In this document: piece by piece, positions 32,930 to 44,289 of the stretch
Layout: each line of letters opens with the position of its first letter
How positions within the stretch are numbered: the first letter of the stretch is position 1
Assembly: GCA_963920575.1 (NCBI GenBank)
Contig: OY986971.1
Location: 7,318,779-7,382,778, forward strand
Source: Narthecium ossifragum
Taxonomy: Eukaryota > Streptophyta > Magnoliopsida > Dioscoreales > Nartheciaceae
Direction of reading: 5' to 3'
DNA: 64,000 nt
Translations under genes and position numbers: made by a program
The notes under the pieces: model-generated
The model's input: the letters and a program-made list of their open reading frames with translations, nothing else
What the model was told of the DNA's origin: nothing
The model's database searches: none

Positions 32930-33115
32930 GGATCAATATACCGATGGCAAAACAAAATAAACGGTATCAAACTACCGATGGTAAAACTACAGAAACGGTA
33001 GCAAACTACCGTTTGGAAAAGTACAGAAACGGTATCAAACTACCGTAGGAAAAAGTACAGAACGGTATCAAAATACCGATGGGAAAACCACAGAAACGAT
33101 AAGAAACTACCGATT
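32930..33115. repeat. Tandem CGGTATCAAACTACCG repeats upstream of PMD gene 2
   Basis: About five or six copies of a roughly 32-bp unit (ACAGAAACGGTATCAAAC then TACCGATGG). Each contains an inverted repeat CGGTA...TACCG with a 6-bp loop. It starts 35 bp before the PMD2 start codon (minus strand). Confidence 0.9.
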
Positions 33116-33459
33116 CGAATTCAAAAAATGGATCGGAAGTAAACACCCGGATTTAAACCAGACCAACCGGGATAAGACTACCGCGTCGGAGGAACACAAC
33201 GGGGGATGAAGATCGGCTCATCGGTTTAAATCGATATAAACAAACGACTAAATCCATGCAATGTAGGTCATAAAACCACTTGTAGGTCGTAAAACGGACA
33301 ACACTAGGTGGGTTTGAACGGATTTATAAGAAAAACCTGTTTCTCGGACCGGAAAATGCTCGGAGTGGCAAAAACCGCCGGTCGGAGGCGCAACACGAAG
33401 GTAGCCGGGCTGCGGTTGCCGCTTGCAAACCTACACCCGAGGAGAGAAGCTAGTGGAGA

Positions 33460-33560
33460 GAAGCTGGTGGAGAGAAGTCGGTGTAGCCGTCCAGTGGAGA
33501 GAAGCCGGTGTAGCCGTCCAGTGGAGAGAAGCCGGTGTAGCCGTCAGGTGGAGAGAAGCC
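33460..33560. repeat. 27-bp tandem repeat near the MULE right end
   Basis: About three and a half copies of a unit containing GCCGGTGTAGCCGTCCAGTG and GAGAGAA. Noncoding; the frame at 33308-33586 is a repeat by-product. Confidence 0.85.
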
Positions 33561-33904
33561 GTCGGAGAGAAGGCTTTGGCTTTTAGGTTTGGATAGTTTG
33601 GCTGTTTTAGATTTGGGTAGATAGGGTAGTTTGGCTGTTTTATGTGGTGTGGGTAGTTAACTAGTAGAGATTTTAGATTGGTTGTAGTGTAATGAGTTAA
33701 GTGTGGTGTGGATAGATGTGTGTGTGGTGTCGATAGAACGCCCCTAGTAAAAGTAGCATGACCATGTGTGAAATATCTTAAATACCCTCAAGACTATTAA
33801 ACATCACATACCTAAATCTATGGTGGAGCGCAATTAAGGAAAGCTCCTTGTTGTTGGACGAGAGGAGAGCAGAATGGCATCTCCTTAATTAGGGACTCAT
33901 GGAA

Positions 33905-34551
33905 GGAGGAGGTGGATGAAAAAGAGAGGAGTAATTGGGTTCATCCGCTAATCCCGTGCTGACAACAGTAGGAGCTCCATTCTTCTCACAGTCTTAGCTT
34001 CGAATAGGTACCACGCACTACCACTGCCCGTAGTCGGGGAAACCTCCTCTGCTTCAAAGGCCTGGAGGTCGAGGAGGAGAGGGACACATGTCTCCTCCGC
34101 CTTATCAGCGAGGGAGAGGCACACAGTGGTGGCCATCCACAGCTTGCCCCCTGAAGTCAGAGGGCCGCGCCGTCGGAGGCGGAGGGGAGGAAGCAGCGGT
34201 CAAGGTACACCGCGGCGAGGAGGACAGCAAGTGCTGAGAAGCCTTGGGCGGCGCCGGCCTGCACCAACTAGCCCAACGTGGTTGTTCGAGCCAAGCCCAT
34301 ATAAGGCCGTCGCCGACGAGATCCACCGACACATATGGATGGTCACCGGCTTCTTTGGAGCAAAGAAAGCCAAGATGGTCAGAGTCCTCCGCCTCCTCTT
34401 TGTCGTAGCAGCCGGAGTGGCTGTACTGGAGAAATGGGAGATGGGTATCCTTGGAGACATCGTTGAGGGTATCCCAATGCTCTTCTTGACAGCAGAGAGG
34501 GTCGACAATGGTGGAGAAAAGCGCCATGGATGCCAAGATCTTCTTCTTCAA
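33905..34551 (-). pseudogene. D-type cyclin (CYCD3-like) pseudogene fragment
   Basis: Minus strand, several frames in order: MALFSTIVDPLCCQEEHWD (34527 down; cyclin D start with a CxEE Rb-binding-like motif, here CQEE), SDHLGFLCSKE, then FSALAVLLAAVYLDRCFL, WMATTVCLSLADKAEE, CVPLLLDLQ, LFEAKTVRRMELLLLS and RMNPITPLFF. This is the cyclin box order of plant CYCD3 proteins. At least three frameshifts break it, and part of the segment before the box is missing. I see no intron where CYCD3 genes have one after LLLDLQ, but an extra 15-20 residues lie there, so a retrocopy cannot be claimed. It lies just outside the 10.8-kb MULE. Confidence 0.8.
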
Positions 34552-34721
34552 ATGGGCACAAAGCTTAATGGGTTCTGCTCATATCTTGACGTTTGATCAA
34601 TTATCAAGATCTTTATTTGATGAGGGGAAGGCCTCATCGGAGAAGATGAGGTTATAAAAGTCATTCCACCCACCACCATTAGCCCCAAACGGGCGCCAAG
34701 GGGAATATTCCTGGATATTTG

Positions 34722-35630
34722 ACAAAAAGTTGAAAGTCAAAGAGGGGGTTGAATTGGATCTTTTTTCAATAAATGGAAAACCTAGGTAGGAGGATTCCAA
34801 AAATCTTGAATGTTTGTAAATGAAATGAGAAGCAAATTAACCAAGCAAATAAAGAATGAGAGGAGAGTTAGAGAGAGTGCAACAAGTTTATAGTGGTTCG
34901 ACCCTACTCTTTGTTTACATCCACTTCGGGCTATTTTATAGTGGTTCCAGTAATTGCAAGAACTCTTACAACATTTTTCACCAAGCTTCCGAGTGCTTGA
35001 CAACTTTATAATCCTCTCCCAAGACCCCTTGGATATCTTCCAAGTCTCTTCTAAATTCTCTCAAAATCTACTTCACAACTTAAAGTAGTTTTACAAAGGT
35101 TAAATCTCTCAAAGATGAGGAAAATGAAAAATAAACTTGTTCGAATGTACACAAATAATCCCCTTAGTTGTTACAAAAGTTTACAACATCTTCCTTTTTA
35201 TACTTGAAATTCAAAACCTCCAAAAATAGCTCCCAATAGCTATTTTACTTTTCTCCAATGACTATATTTTTTACTCCGCGCAAGTGTCAGTTGATCCACA
35301 GATAGACCATCGCATCATCTACCACGCTCAAAAATAGCATGGATCATCCATTCCATCAACCATCCAGTCTTCACGGTCGACTGTATTATCGACCGTCTCA
35401 TCATCTGTAGCGCTAAAAAAATAGCCTGAATCGTCCATTGCATCAACCATCCAGCTTTCACGGTCAACCGTTGCATCGACCGTCAGCATCTGTGTGAAAA
35501 TGATGTAAATTTGAAGGTTTTCATGGATATATATGTAATTTCCTCAAAAAAAGAAAGCTAAAACACACATATATGGGTATGTATCTTCGAAAATAGTCTC
35601 AATGTCACTTTGGTTTCTTATTTTCAAACG
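34722..35630 (-). mobile_element. LTR-like fragment
   Basis: Bounded by TGACAAAAAG on the left and CGGTGACA on the right; read on minus it starts TGTCACCG and ends TTTGTCA. It contains GTTTATAGTGGTTCGACCC, common in plant copia-type LTRs, and a TCGA array with 12-bp spacing (35291-35476). No matching target duplication was found, so limits and class are tentative. 34552-34721 and 35631-35685 show nothing else. Confidence 0.4.
35291..35480. repeat. 12-bp-spaced TCGA pairs in the LTR-like fragment
   Basis: Pairs of TCGA or one-base variants at 35291/35303, 35344/35356, 35377/35389, 35431/35443 and 35464/35476, each exactly 12 bp apart. Confidence 0.75.
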
Positions 35631-36307
35631 GTGACATTGAAAGTCATGTATTTTTCAAGTCAGGTCAATGTAGGTTTTATGGCTAAGGGGGTGTTTGTTT
35701 CATTGGAAAAGTGGTTGGAATGGCTGGAATAGAGTGGAATTCTAGCTAATGGGGTGTTTGTTTCACTGGAATAGACCCCATTCCAGTCCAAGCCCATTCC
35801 AGGCCCACTCCAAAACACCCCCTTTCCAGCCATTCGATTCTGATGAAAATATGGCCAGAAACACGTTCCATGTCACACCCCGAACCAGAAAACCCATCCG
35901 GGCCAGGACGTGAGGGACCTAAACCTATTCAATCTTCTCTGGCGCATTTATGTAATAAATATCACAATTAATTTGAACAATTCTATCAGAAGGGCTGCAT
36001 AGTAATTTCTAATAAACTACTAATTATAACAGTTTTAGATTAACATCAGAGTAAACAAGATTACATAACCTATACAAACCTCAGAATTATACAATTTACT
36101 CATTGAATACAGATTCATAAACATCTAATCCTCGAAGAGGGAATTTATACATTTAATATGTCTATCAAAACTAATCTATAACAAAATGAACTACTGAAGC
36201 TGCCAACATGTCAGGATCCTCGAGAGCCTCCTGAAATCGTTGTGCCACCAAAAGCATGTCCAGCTAGTACTACGAAAGAAGAGCTGACGCATGCACCTGC
36301 AAATGCA

Positions 36308-38743
36308 TGTCGCGCCCCGACCTGCGAAAGCCCAACCAGGCCGGGCGACGCGAACCGCAACCTAACGAAACACGAAAAAAGATTGGTGAGGGTTCCCTTT
36401 AACCTATTGGTCTCCCTAAACAGTTCATTAAAACACCCTCAATTTAAACAACAATAATTAAAGAAGCCTCGAACCACAGATTACAAAACCCAAGTGTTTA
36501 ATATACAAATCCTCGGAGAGGGGAAGATTCAAATACAACATTTATACTCCCGTAGGAGACTAACTAACTAAGGGTTTAAAAGCAGTAAAAGATCACCACC
36601 TCCCAGACTCCGCCTGGCGCCGCCGCACCGTCGACCAACTGCCCGGTAGGGGCCACCAAAGAGGAGCTAACGCCTGCACCTGCAAAACGCAGCCCGGGTA
36701 GGAGTAAGCACTAAGCTCAATAGGGTTCTACACTACGACACACAGAAGGAAGAGGGAAACACAACTGTGTTGCCCCCAAGTAAGACCTGGATGTATACAG
36801 AGGTCCTATAACCCCACCGCGTATTCCTGAGGTCCACGATCATGGTCTCCCAGAAGAACTGGTCACATGATGGGTCACACTCAGTAAGCAGGAATTAACA
36901 CTGCTGGCTCACAAGCAGGGAAACGGCACTGCAGGCGGGAAATGGCACCGCTAAGTAGGCAACTCCTCTACTCAAGAGTCAACACAGTGGGACACCGGCT
37001 ACAACTCAGAATCCGACTCGAGGCCGACACGACCTCTACAATCATCAAGCAATAAGTGTACCAGTCATCTAGACCTATCATTGAATTCGACTGTACACCA
37101 CAATTCAAACCAGGTCCAAACTACCCGACCCCCGGTCCTAGGGCTAAATCAGAGCTTCCAAGCCTCGGGACGGCGACCCACAGATCGCCCACGCCCTATC
37201 CTTATGCAACTAATGCACAATCAACAATGCATGCTATGATCATGCACATGTAAGAAGTAAGCATGCAACAATATGATAAAGGTAACACACAGGTCTAACT
37301 GGATCGCCGCTGCGGTCCCACCGACCGCTGCCAGCCGATCCGCAGCGGGTCCCGGCATTACGACGGTACTGCGACCGTCAATCGCAGACTCCTGCAACGG
37401 GAAGCAACCCCGAAAACTCTGATGAACAGTAAAATATAATATTATATATTCTGAACATATAGTATTATTTAAATCACTAAGATCTTCTACTTAGAGGCTA
37501 AATGACCCCGTCGATCCGACATCCAAACGAAGTCGGATTTGAGATCCAACATAGCCATCAGTAGATAAACATGCTGGGATCAACATATCCAAAATCAGGA
37601 AACATCCAACGGCTCGATTACCGGGAAAACATTAATCAAAACCGCTAATCTCATTAATTTACCTTTACTTGATGCAACGTAGTCCACCCGTAGGAAAATC
37701 ATAACAAATCGTAGGAAAATCAAAAAATTATGAAATCAGTTGGGTCTAAGAGTAGATTCAAAGATCTACAACTCTTATGTTCATCATAACCCAAGAACAT
37801 GCATGTACAAACCGGACAACAAGCCGTAAACCTGCTGTTCTTCAAGAACAGAGAAACCGGAAAAATCCGAGTTTAATCATGCTTCAATCCTACTAAAATC
37901 TCAACCAAAGCTTATGAAACTTACAACAGAAATTACACTAAGCAAGAGGCACCCAACAACACCAAGAACATCAAGATCTAACGGCTAGATCAAGAGAACA
38001 CCCCTAAACTAACTCAAGTAGGTAGAACCCTACCGGTAGCCCAATCCTCGGCTGATTCCTTGCTAACCAGTCACTACCGCAGCTTCAAACCACACCAGGG
38101 ATCTTCCTCTCGTTGCCACGAATCCAACGAGCCTTCAAGCACCCAAAACGGTGGCCGGAGGAGGGAGAACGGAGGGGAAGAAGGGGCTGCCGGAAACAGG
38201 GGAAGCAGAACCACGGGAAGAAGAAGGAAGAAGGAGAAGGAAGAAGAAGGAGAAGACGAAGGAGAAGAGGAAAAGCCAGGAAAGGAGGAGAGGATAAGGA
38301 TAAGGGAGAGGAGAGGAGAGAAAGTCCTCTCTCCCTCTGACAGTGGAGAGCGACGGCCAACGGCGGCCGTCCTCTCAAAATTCACCACCAAGACTTTCTG
38401 GCACAGGAAGACCGATCTTCTTTTCAAGGAAGATCGATCTCCTTAGCAAGAAAGATCGATCTTCTTGCCTAGAAACACAAACTTGGGCTAAAACACAAGC
38501 CCAAACTCGGATCTTCCGATCCCGGGTCCACCTAACCATTCTAATCAAACACTAACACAAACACGGTCAGTGTGTGCACACTCGGGTGTGAAACAAACCT
38601 GACAAGGCGCAATTTACCAAATTGCCCTTGCGGTCCAAGAAACAATACAATCCACCGGATCACGCACTCGACGCGAAACAATCAAACGAGTCACGGGTCT
38701 GACCCAACCGGTCGACCCAGGAGTAGAGGGACAGGTCCTTACA
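36308..38743 (-). mobile_element. Solo LTR B (2436 bp), inserted in LTR C
   Basis: Starts TGTCGCGCCCCGACC and ends GGGACAGGTCCTTACA; duplication ATGCA (36303-36307) against ATGTA (38744-38748), one mismatch. It is homologous to LTR A along its length. Three palindrome sites at 38411 (ACCGAT), 38433 and 38455 are spaced exactly 22 bp. Confidence 0.9.
38411..38460. repeat. 22-bp-spaced palindromes in LTR B
   Basis: Hexamers at 38411, 38433 and 38455 within AGATCGATCT contexts; two successive 22-bp steps. LTR A, its homologue, uses a different flanking sequence and about 20-bp steps at the same place. Confidence 0.85.
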
Positions 38744-39920
38744 ATGTAGTCCGGGTAGGAGTGAGCGATAAGCTCAGTAGGGTTCTACTCTACGTCACAC
38801 AGAAAGGGAGGAAACAACAACAGTGTTGTTTATCCACCTAATCCTAAGGTATGCCATGGATCCCATAACCCATCGATGTCCCAAGGGCTCATGTCATGAA
38901 ACATCTCTTTTGAACATGTTACCAAGAGGCAACGGAATAGTAACATGCAAGATCACCCTTGCCTAGCAGGATTCCCATGCCTGGGGACCACGTCGGGAAC
39001 GCATCGACAACTATCCTTAGCACTCGGCCTTGGATAAACAACATGACCTCTAAACCTCAACAACATTATCATTGTAGCCAACTAGACATTAACCTCAATA
39101 ACATAATTGAATTTCAATAATACAATCATGTCGTAAACTTTACTAACCAGTCTCGGTCTTACGGCTAGATCCGAGCTACTCTCGCCCTCTGATCGGTGAT
39201 CAATCCATCACCCACGCCTAACCTGGAATACCTCTAATGCATATAGTGCATGCACCTATACAAGCATCTATCCTAATTGTCACTATATGCCACATCAATA
39301 TCAAAGTCCACAGGTTAAGTTAATACTATAATAAAGAATAAAACTTGATTCTTTAACAACAATTGGCAACGCCGTTATACAATAGCCTTCAGTGCAATGC
39401 TGGTACACAACAGGCAAAGGTTCCAATGTTATCTAACGGGTAACATTCCAACAACACAACTAGTGTTCAACATCCAAACAATTCAGTAAAGCATTCCCGG
39501 AAGTTATCACCCTCCCGGTTAATCCACAAAGCAATAAAGGGCACACCATCGGCCGACTTATACTAAACATGCAATGGCACACCTTCGACCCATTTATCTA
39601 CTCATTCCAAGGAGTCGTCACTCTCCCGGTTAACCATAAAGCAGTAGATAGCTATGTACAGGGGTTAGGGAAGCTATTAAAGCAACCACAAATTATATAT
39701 ATTGCATGCTCAACATAAAACTGCTTGAAATCGGTAAATTACAGTAAACAAATCCAAATTACGAATCATCGCATAAATCGCCGATAAAACCGTCAAAGTT
39801 CCTATTAAAATCTCCTACTAAACGCCACCCATCATTGGGAAATGCATATAAGAAATCTGGGTTGAAAGGAAATCAAAATCGTTGAAATCGGAATCGATTT
39901 TAGTTATCAGCATATAAGAT

Positions 39921-40396
39921 ATCGATCTTCTTACCCAAGAAGATCGATCTTCTTTATGCGTGCACTCTGTCGGGAATAAGAGATCGATCTTCGACCCAAG
40001 AAGATCGATCTTTCCTTAATTATTGTTTTATCGCAGTCTTATAGAAAATTCATCATAAAGTGTAGGGAAATCAGAAAAATATGACATTAGTGGCATTGGA
40101 AAATAGATTCGAAGATCTACAACTGTTATCTTGAAAGTTTCACGAGATCATGCACAAAGAAGCCGGAAATCGAGCGTGAACATAATTATTCACCTAAAAA
40201 CAGAAAACCTCCTTACTAGCACAGAAGAGATCGACTTTCATACAACAATAAGGCCTATTCAAGGAGATTGATCTTCTCTCCCAAAAAGATCGATCTTCTC
40301 TTTGCACACCCCCTGTCAACCAGAAAAGATTGATCCTTCATCTGACGGAAGGCATATTCAAGCTAAAAGTTTGCTCTTCTCTCAAGGAAGATCGAT
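39921..40396. repeat. Palindrome pairs in LTR C
   Basis: ATCGAT or variants at 39921/39943 (22 bp), 39983/40004 (21 bp), 40266/40289 (23 bp), plus 40230 (ATCGAC), 40329 (ATTGAT) and 40391. The core is mostly AAGATCGATCTTC. Confidence 0.8.
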
Positions 40397-40877
40397 CCTT
40401 TAATGACGGTTACTATTCACAAGAAACTGTGAAGGTGTGCGATTGGAGGTGGGGAACCTATTGGTACCAAAAAATCCAACTTCTGACGATTGCATTTCAG
40501 ATCTAGGCCAAAATAGCCAAAAACCGATAAAACCAAATAAAACTGCGATAAATACAGAATTCGACCGATGAAATACGAAATCGACTCGGTGGGGATGTTC
40601 TAAGCATGCTATTACACTATAAAGTTACACAACATTCTAACAAAAAAACCACATCAAAACCACATAAAACCAATCCTAAGTAAACCAGCTTGGTAGAATT
40701 GGGTAGAAACACCTACATGTATAGAAGAGCTAACGATCTACAAGCCCCTCAACTCCGATCGCCACGAATCCACACAGAAAGGCCGCAGCCGAGCCTCCAA
40801 TCGGTAGCCAACAGGAGAGAGAGAAGAAGAGAAAAGAAAAGAAGAGAGAGAAGGAAAGAGGGGCTGGAATCGATTAC

Positions 40878-43118
40878 TGTCACACCCCGACCAAGAAAAC
40901 CCATCCAGGACAAGACATGCGGGTTCCTATCACTATTCATCTCCAGCTGGCGCGATACAAAGCGGAATTATAGAAAAACTTAAACAATTTATATTCCAGA
41001 AGTAAGCAGTAATTCAATTCATATATTCATCAAGTTGTACTATTCAACATTAGATACAAAATTCTCCAAGGAAAGATCTTATACAAATAATCCCAAAAAG
41101 TCCTCAAAAGAAGTTTACAATTTATAAAACTGCCAAAGTACAACAATCATCCTCCAGCAACCTCAAGCACCTCTGGATGTAGTCGCGCCACCAAAAGCTG
41201 ATCCCGCCGGCTCTACTGAAGAAGAACTGGCGCCTGCACCTGCAAACGCAGCCCGGATAGGAGTGAGCGATAAGCTCAGTAGGGTTCTACTCTACGGCAC
41301 ACAGAAGGGAGGAAAACAACAACAGTGTCGTTTCTCCGGCTAAGTCGAAAGGATGCCACGGGTCCCATAACCCTATCGATGTCCCAAGGGCTCCTGTCAT
41401 GAAACCTCTCTCCTGAACATGTTACCAGGAGGCCAAGGAACAGTAACATGCAGGATCACCCTTACCCAAGCAGGAACACCATACCTTGGAGAACCACGTC
41501 GGAAACGCATCGAGAACCATCCTTAGCACTTGGCCTTGGAGAACCGACACGACCTCTAAACCTCAAACATTGATCAGAGTCAACTATCGTAAATCCTCAA
41601 TCACATGAGATTCACTTATACAATCACACCCTAATCCTGACTACCCAGCCACGGTCCTGAGGCTAGATCCGAGCTACCCGAGAGCCTCGGATCGGCGATC
41701 AATCCATCGCCCGCCTAACCTCATATGCCTCTAATGCAATCAAGATGCATGCAATGTTCAGGCACATATAGCAAGATATAAGCATGCAACAAGATGTCAT
41801 TAATCATATAGGGCTAGGCATAGCTTACAGCTAGCCAAAGGGAAAGCATAACAAAGGCCTCAAATACAAATAAACTATGCTAACCAAAAAAGATCTGAGT
41901 AAAGCATTAAACACAGATATACAATAGTCTTCAGTGCTCTCTTGCACCTGACAGACTAAGGTTCCACAGTTACCCCGCAGGTAACTGGCCAACATTTATA
42001 CAATAGCCCTTGGCACACGCCGGCATCAGGCTAAGGTTCCATAATTCCTCATTAGCTAGCATTCATAGCTAGCTAATGGTTAGGCAAACAAATAAGCATT
42101 TAACTACAATCTAACATGTATTAAATGCAATCCAAACCATAGATTTACCCAAAAAGGAAATTACTCGAATAGATCCTCAAACTCGATAGAAATCCTTTGA
42201 AAACTCTACAAAATCCACTTGTAAACTTCACAACATGTTTAAAGATCAATCACAATTGAAAGCCATCCAAGAAAGGCCAGAAAACCATGATCAAGGGCCC
42301 ACGGTCGATGTGACGGTCGATTCGACGGTCGACCGTGAGGCCACGGTCGATGCCACGGTCGACCGTGAGGCCAAAACGAGGAAAACCACATGGGTGACGG
42401 TCGATCGGTACATCGACCGTGGGAAGCCCAAAACGAGACAGAGCCTCACGGACGATGCGACGGTCGATCCGATGGTCGACCGTGAGGCGGGATGAAAAAG
42501 GGAGAAGCTCACGGTCGATCGACGTATCGACCGTGGGAGATCAAAATCCCGACAGAGCCTGACGGTCGATTCGACAGTCGATCCGACGGTCGACCGTCAG
42601 GCCCCGAAAGAGCGTATCAACGCTTGATGGTCGATCCACCGATCGACCGTCGGGCCTTAAGCACAGTTCATCAGAACAGTGTCGGAAATCCAATTTCTTG
42701 AATTTCAAGGATCAATTCAAGTTGGAAGTTGATGAAACTTTGCAAGCATGCATAAAAGATGATGGGGAATCCAATGGTGTGAAGAAATCACACTTTTGAC
42801 GGTTAAATCTCCAATTTAGGTCAAAACAGCCGAAAACCGATAAACGGTGACAATACAAGATTTAGCCGATAAAATATGGAACTCGCGAGGTAGGAATACT
42901 TGGAATCATCCACAGCATACATGCTACAAGTTACACAACATTCTAATACGTACTCCTACAGTGAAAATACAATAAACCTATCATAGGAGAACCCGATCAC
43001 AAGATCGAGGTAGAAACACCTACTTGATGAAGGAGGGCAGCTCCTTCACGCATCCCCCAACTCCGATCGCCGGAATCCGCTCCTCGAAAGCTGCACCTCC
43101 AAGCCCTAGCTCAGTCGC

Positions 43119-43156
<38 letters not shown>

Positions 43157-43502
43157 AGAGAACGACAGGAGAAGAAAAAGAAAGAAAGAAAGAGAAGGAG
43201 GAAGGCTTAAATAGAAAGCTGGAATCGATCACAGCCGTCCGATTCGATCTCTCCCGATCGAGCTCCGATCTTCCGACCGAAAGCACCCTTAAGGTTCTAA
43301 TCAAACACATACATCAATCAAAGGCCATGTGTGCAACGCGGGTGTGAAACTGACCACCATGAAGCATATTTACCAAAATACCTCTCGGCTCAAAAACAGT
43401 GATACGATCAACCGATCGCATCCCAAGGCCAACCGGACCAAACCACAAATGAGACCCTCGACCTAACGCGGTCGGACCGGGTTGGAGGTGCGGGTCCTCA
43501 CA
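40878..43502 (-). mobile_element. Solo LTR D (2625 bp), inserted in LTR C
   Basis: Starts TGTCACACCCCGACC and ends GGTGCGGGTCCTCACA, with perfect ATTAC duplications (40873-40877, 43503-43507). It is homologous to LTR E (inverted). On minus, a TATA-like CTATTTAAG lies at about 43213, followed by a (CT)n tract (43120-43155), which supports minus as sense. The TCGA array lies 570-900 bp downstream of that TATA. Confidence 0.92.
42305..42646. repeat. 12-bp-spaced GGTCGACC palindromes in LTR D
   Basis: TCGA cores at 42305/42317/42329, 42347/42359, 42401/42413, (42452, ACGA)/42464/42476, 42515/42527, 42566/42578/42590 and 42631/42643. Every step within a group is exactly 12 bp. Outer repeats close many groups as ACGGTCGAT...ATCGACCGT hairpins. 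Confidence 0.95.
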
Positions 43503-43787
43503 ATTACAGCCTTCCATCTCGAACTTTCCTAATCGAGTTCCGATCTTCCGATCGGAAGCGTCTTTAAGGTTCTAATCAATCACATACATCAATCCAATGA
43601 CGTGTGTGCACTACGCGGGTGTGAAACTGATCATCAAGGCGTAATTTTACCAAATTGCCATTGGGGTCCAAAAACAGCGATACGATCAACCGATCGCAAA
43701 CAAAGGCCAACTGAGCCAAATCAACAAAACCAGACCCTCGACCTAATATGATCAGACTGGGTTGGAGGTACAGATCCTCACATTCCA

Positions 43788-44280
43788 GCCTACTTTTCTA
43801 GCGGCCCTCTTTTCCAGCCTTGAAAGCCACTTCAATCTCCAACGGAGGACCCTAGCTCTCACGATCTTCCTCACCAGATCTAGGTTTCCCTCCCCTATTT
43901 CTCTCATTCCTTTGGTCGTCGAGATATCTAGAGATCCTCTCTGCTCTTCTTCCTCACCGCCGCCATGAGTTTCGAAGCGATGGGCTCTTCCTCCTCCATC
44001 GTTCACCACCAGATCTAGGGTTTTTTCCGACCCTAGATCCTCTCCTCCAACCTCAAGCGGTCGCCCTTCTTCCTCACCGGCGCTATCAAGAGGCCACGGG
44101 ACTTCAGCTGGACAAGAGACCATGGGACGGGACATACTTGGATCTCACTGCGATCATCCGTTCCTCTCTACCCTTCTTCCTCACCGGCGCCGGTGCTCCA
44201 GGAGTTGTGGCCTTACTGTTTCTGATCCCAATACGAGGGAAGATCTGAGGAGCTTATTCAGCTAAGGTCTTCCTGCTACT
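43788..44280. other. PIF/Harbinger inner sequence, CT-rich, no gene recognised
   Basis: Pyrimidine-rich, with TCTTCCTCACC(G/A)G(C/A)GC repeated three times. It resembles a 5' UTR, but no protein was recognised in any frame. Confidence 0.4.
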
Positions 44281-44289
44281 TGATCCCCA

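Larger units (their letters stand above)
22949..33744. mobile_element. Complete 10.8-kb MULE carrying transposase-OTU and two PMD genes
   Basis: The ends are imperfect inverted repeats of about 45 bp sharing TCTATCRACACCACAC and CACACCACA. A perfect 9-bp duplication TAGTAAAAG (22940-22948 and 33745-33753) shows Mutator-superfamily insertion. Inside, in order: a transposase-OTU gene (+), then two plant-mobile-domain genes (-), separated by arrays of CGGTA...TACCG inverted repeats. All three genes have stops or shifts, so it is no longer autonomous. The TIRs are short compared with classic MuDR. The perfect target duplication contrasts with the decayed genes and suggests moderate age. Confidence 0.92.
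35871..43782 (-). mobile_element. Solo LTR C, split by two younger solo LTRs
   Basis: Starts TGTCACACCCCGAACC and ends GGTACAGATCCTCACA, flanked by perfect TTCCA (35866-35870 and 43783-43787). It is interrupted by LTR B (36308-38743) and LTR D (40878-43502); its own three pieces join seamlessly across them. Net length is about 2.84 kb. Sense strand inferred as minus. It contains ATCGAT pairs at 39921/39943, 39983/40004 and 40266/40289 (spacing 22, 21, 23). Confidence 0.92.

Noticed and set aside
43020..43347. Open frames in LTR D around the GA/CT repeat
   Set aside because: Low-complexity LTR leader; no protein family, and the homologous LTR E does not keep the frame.
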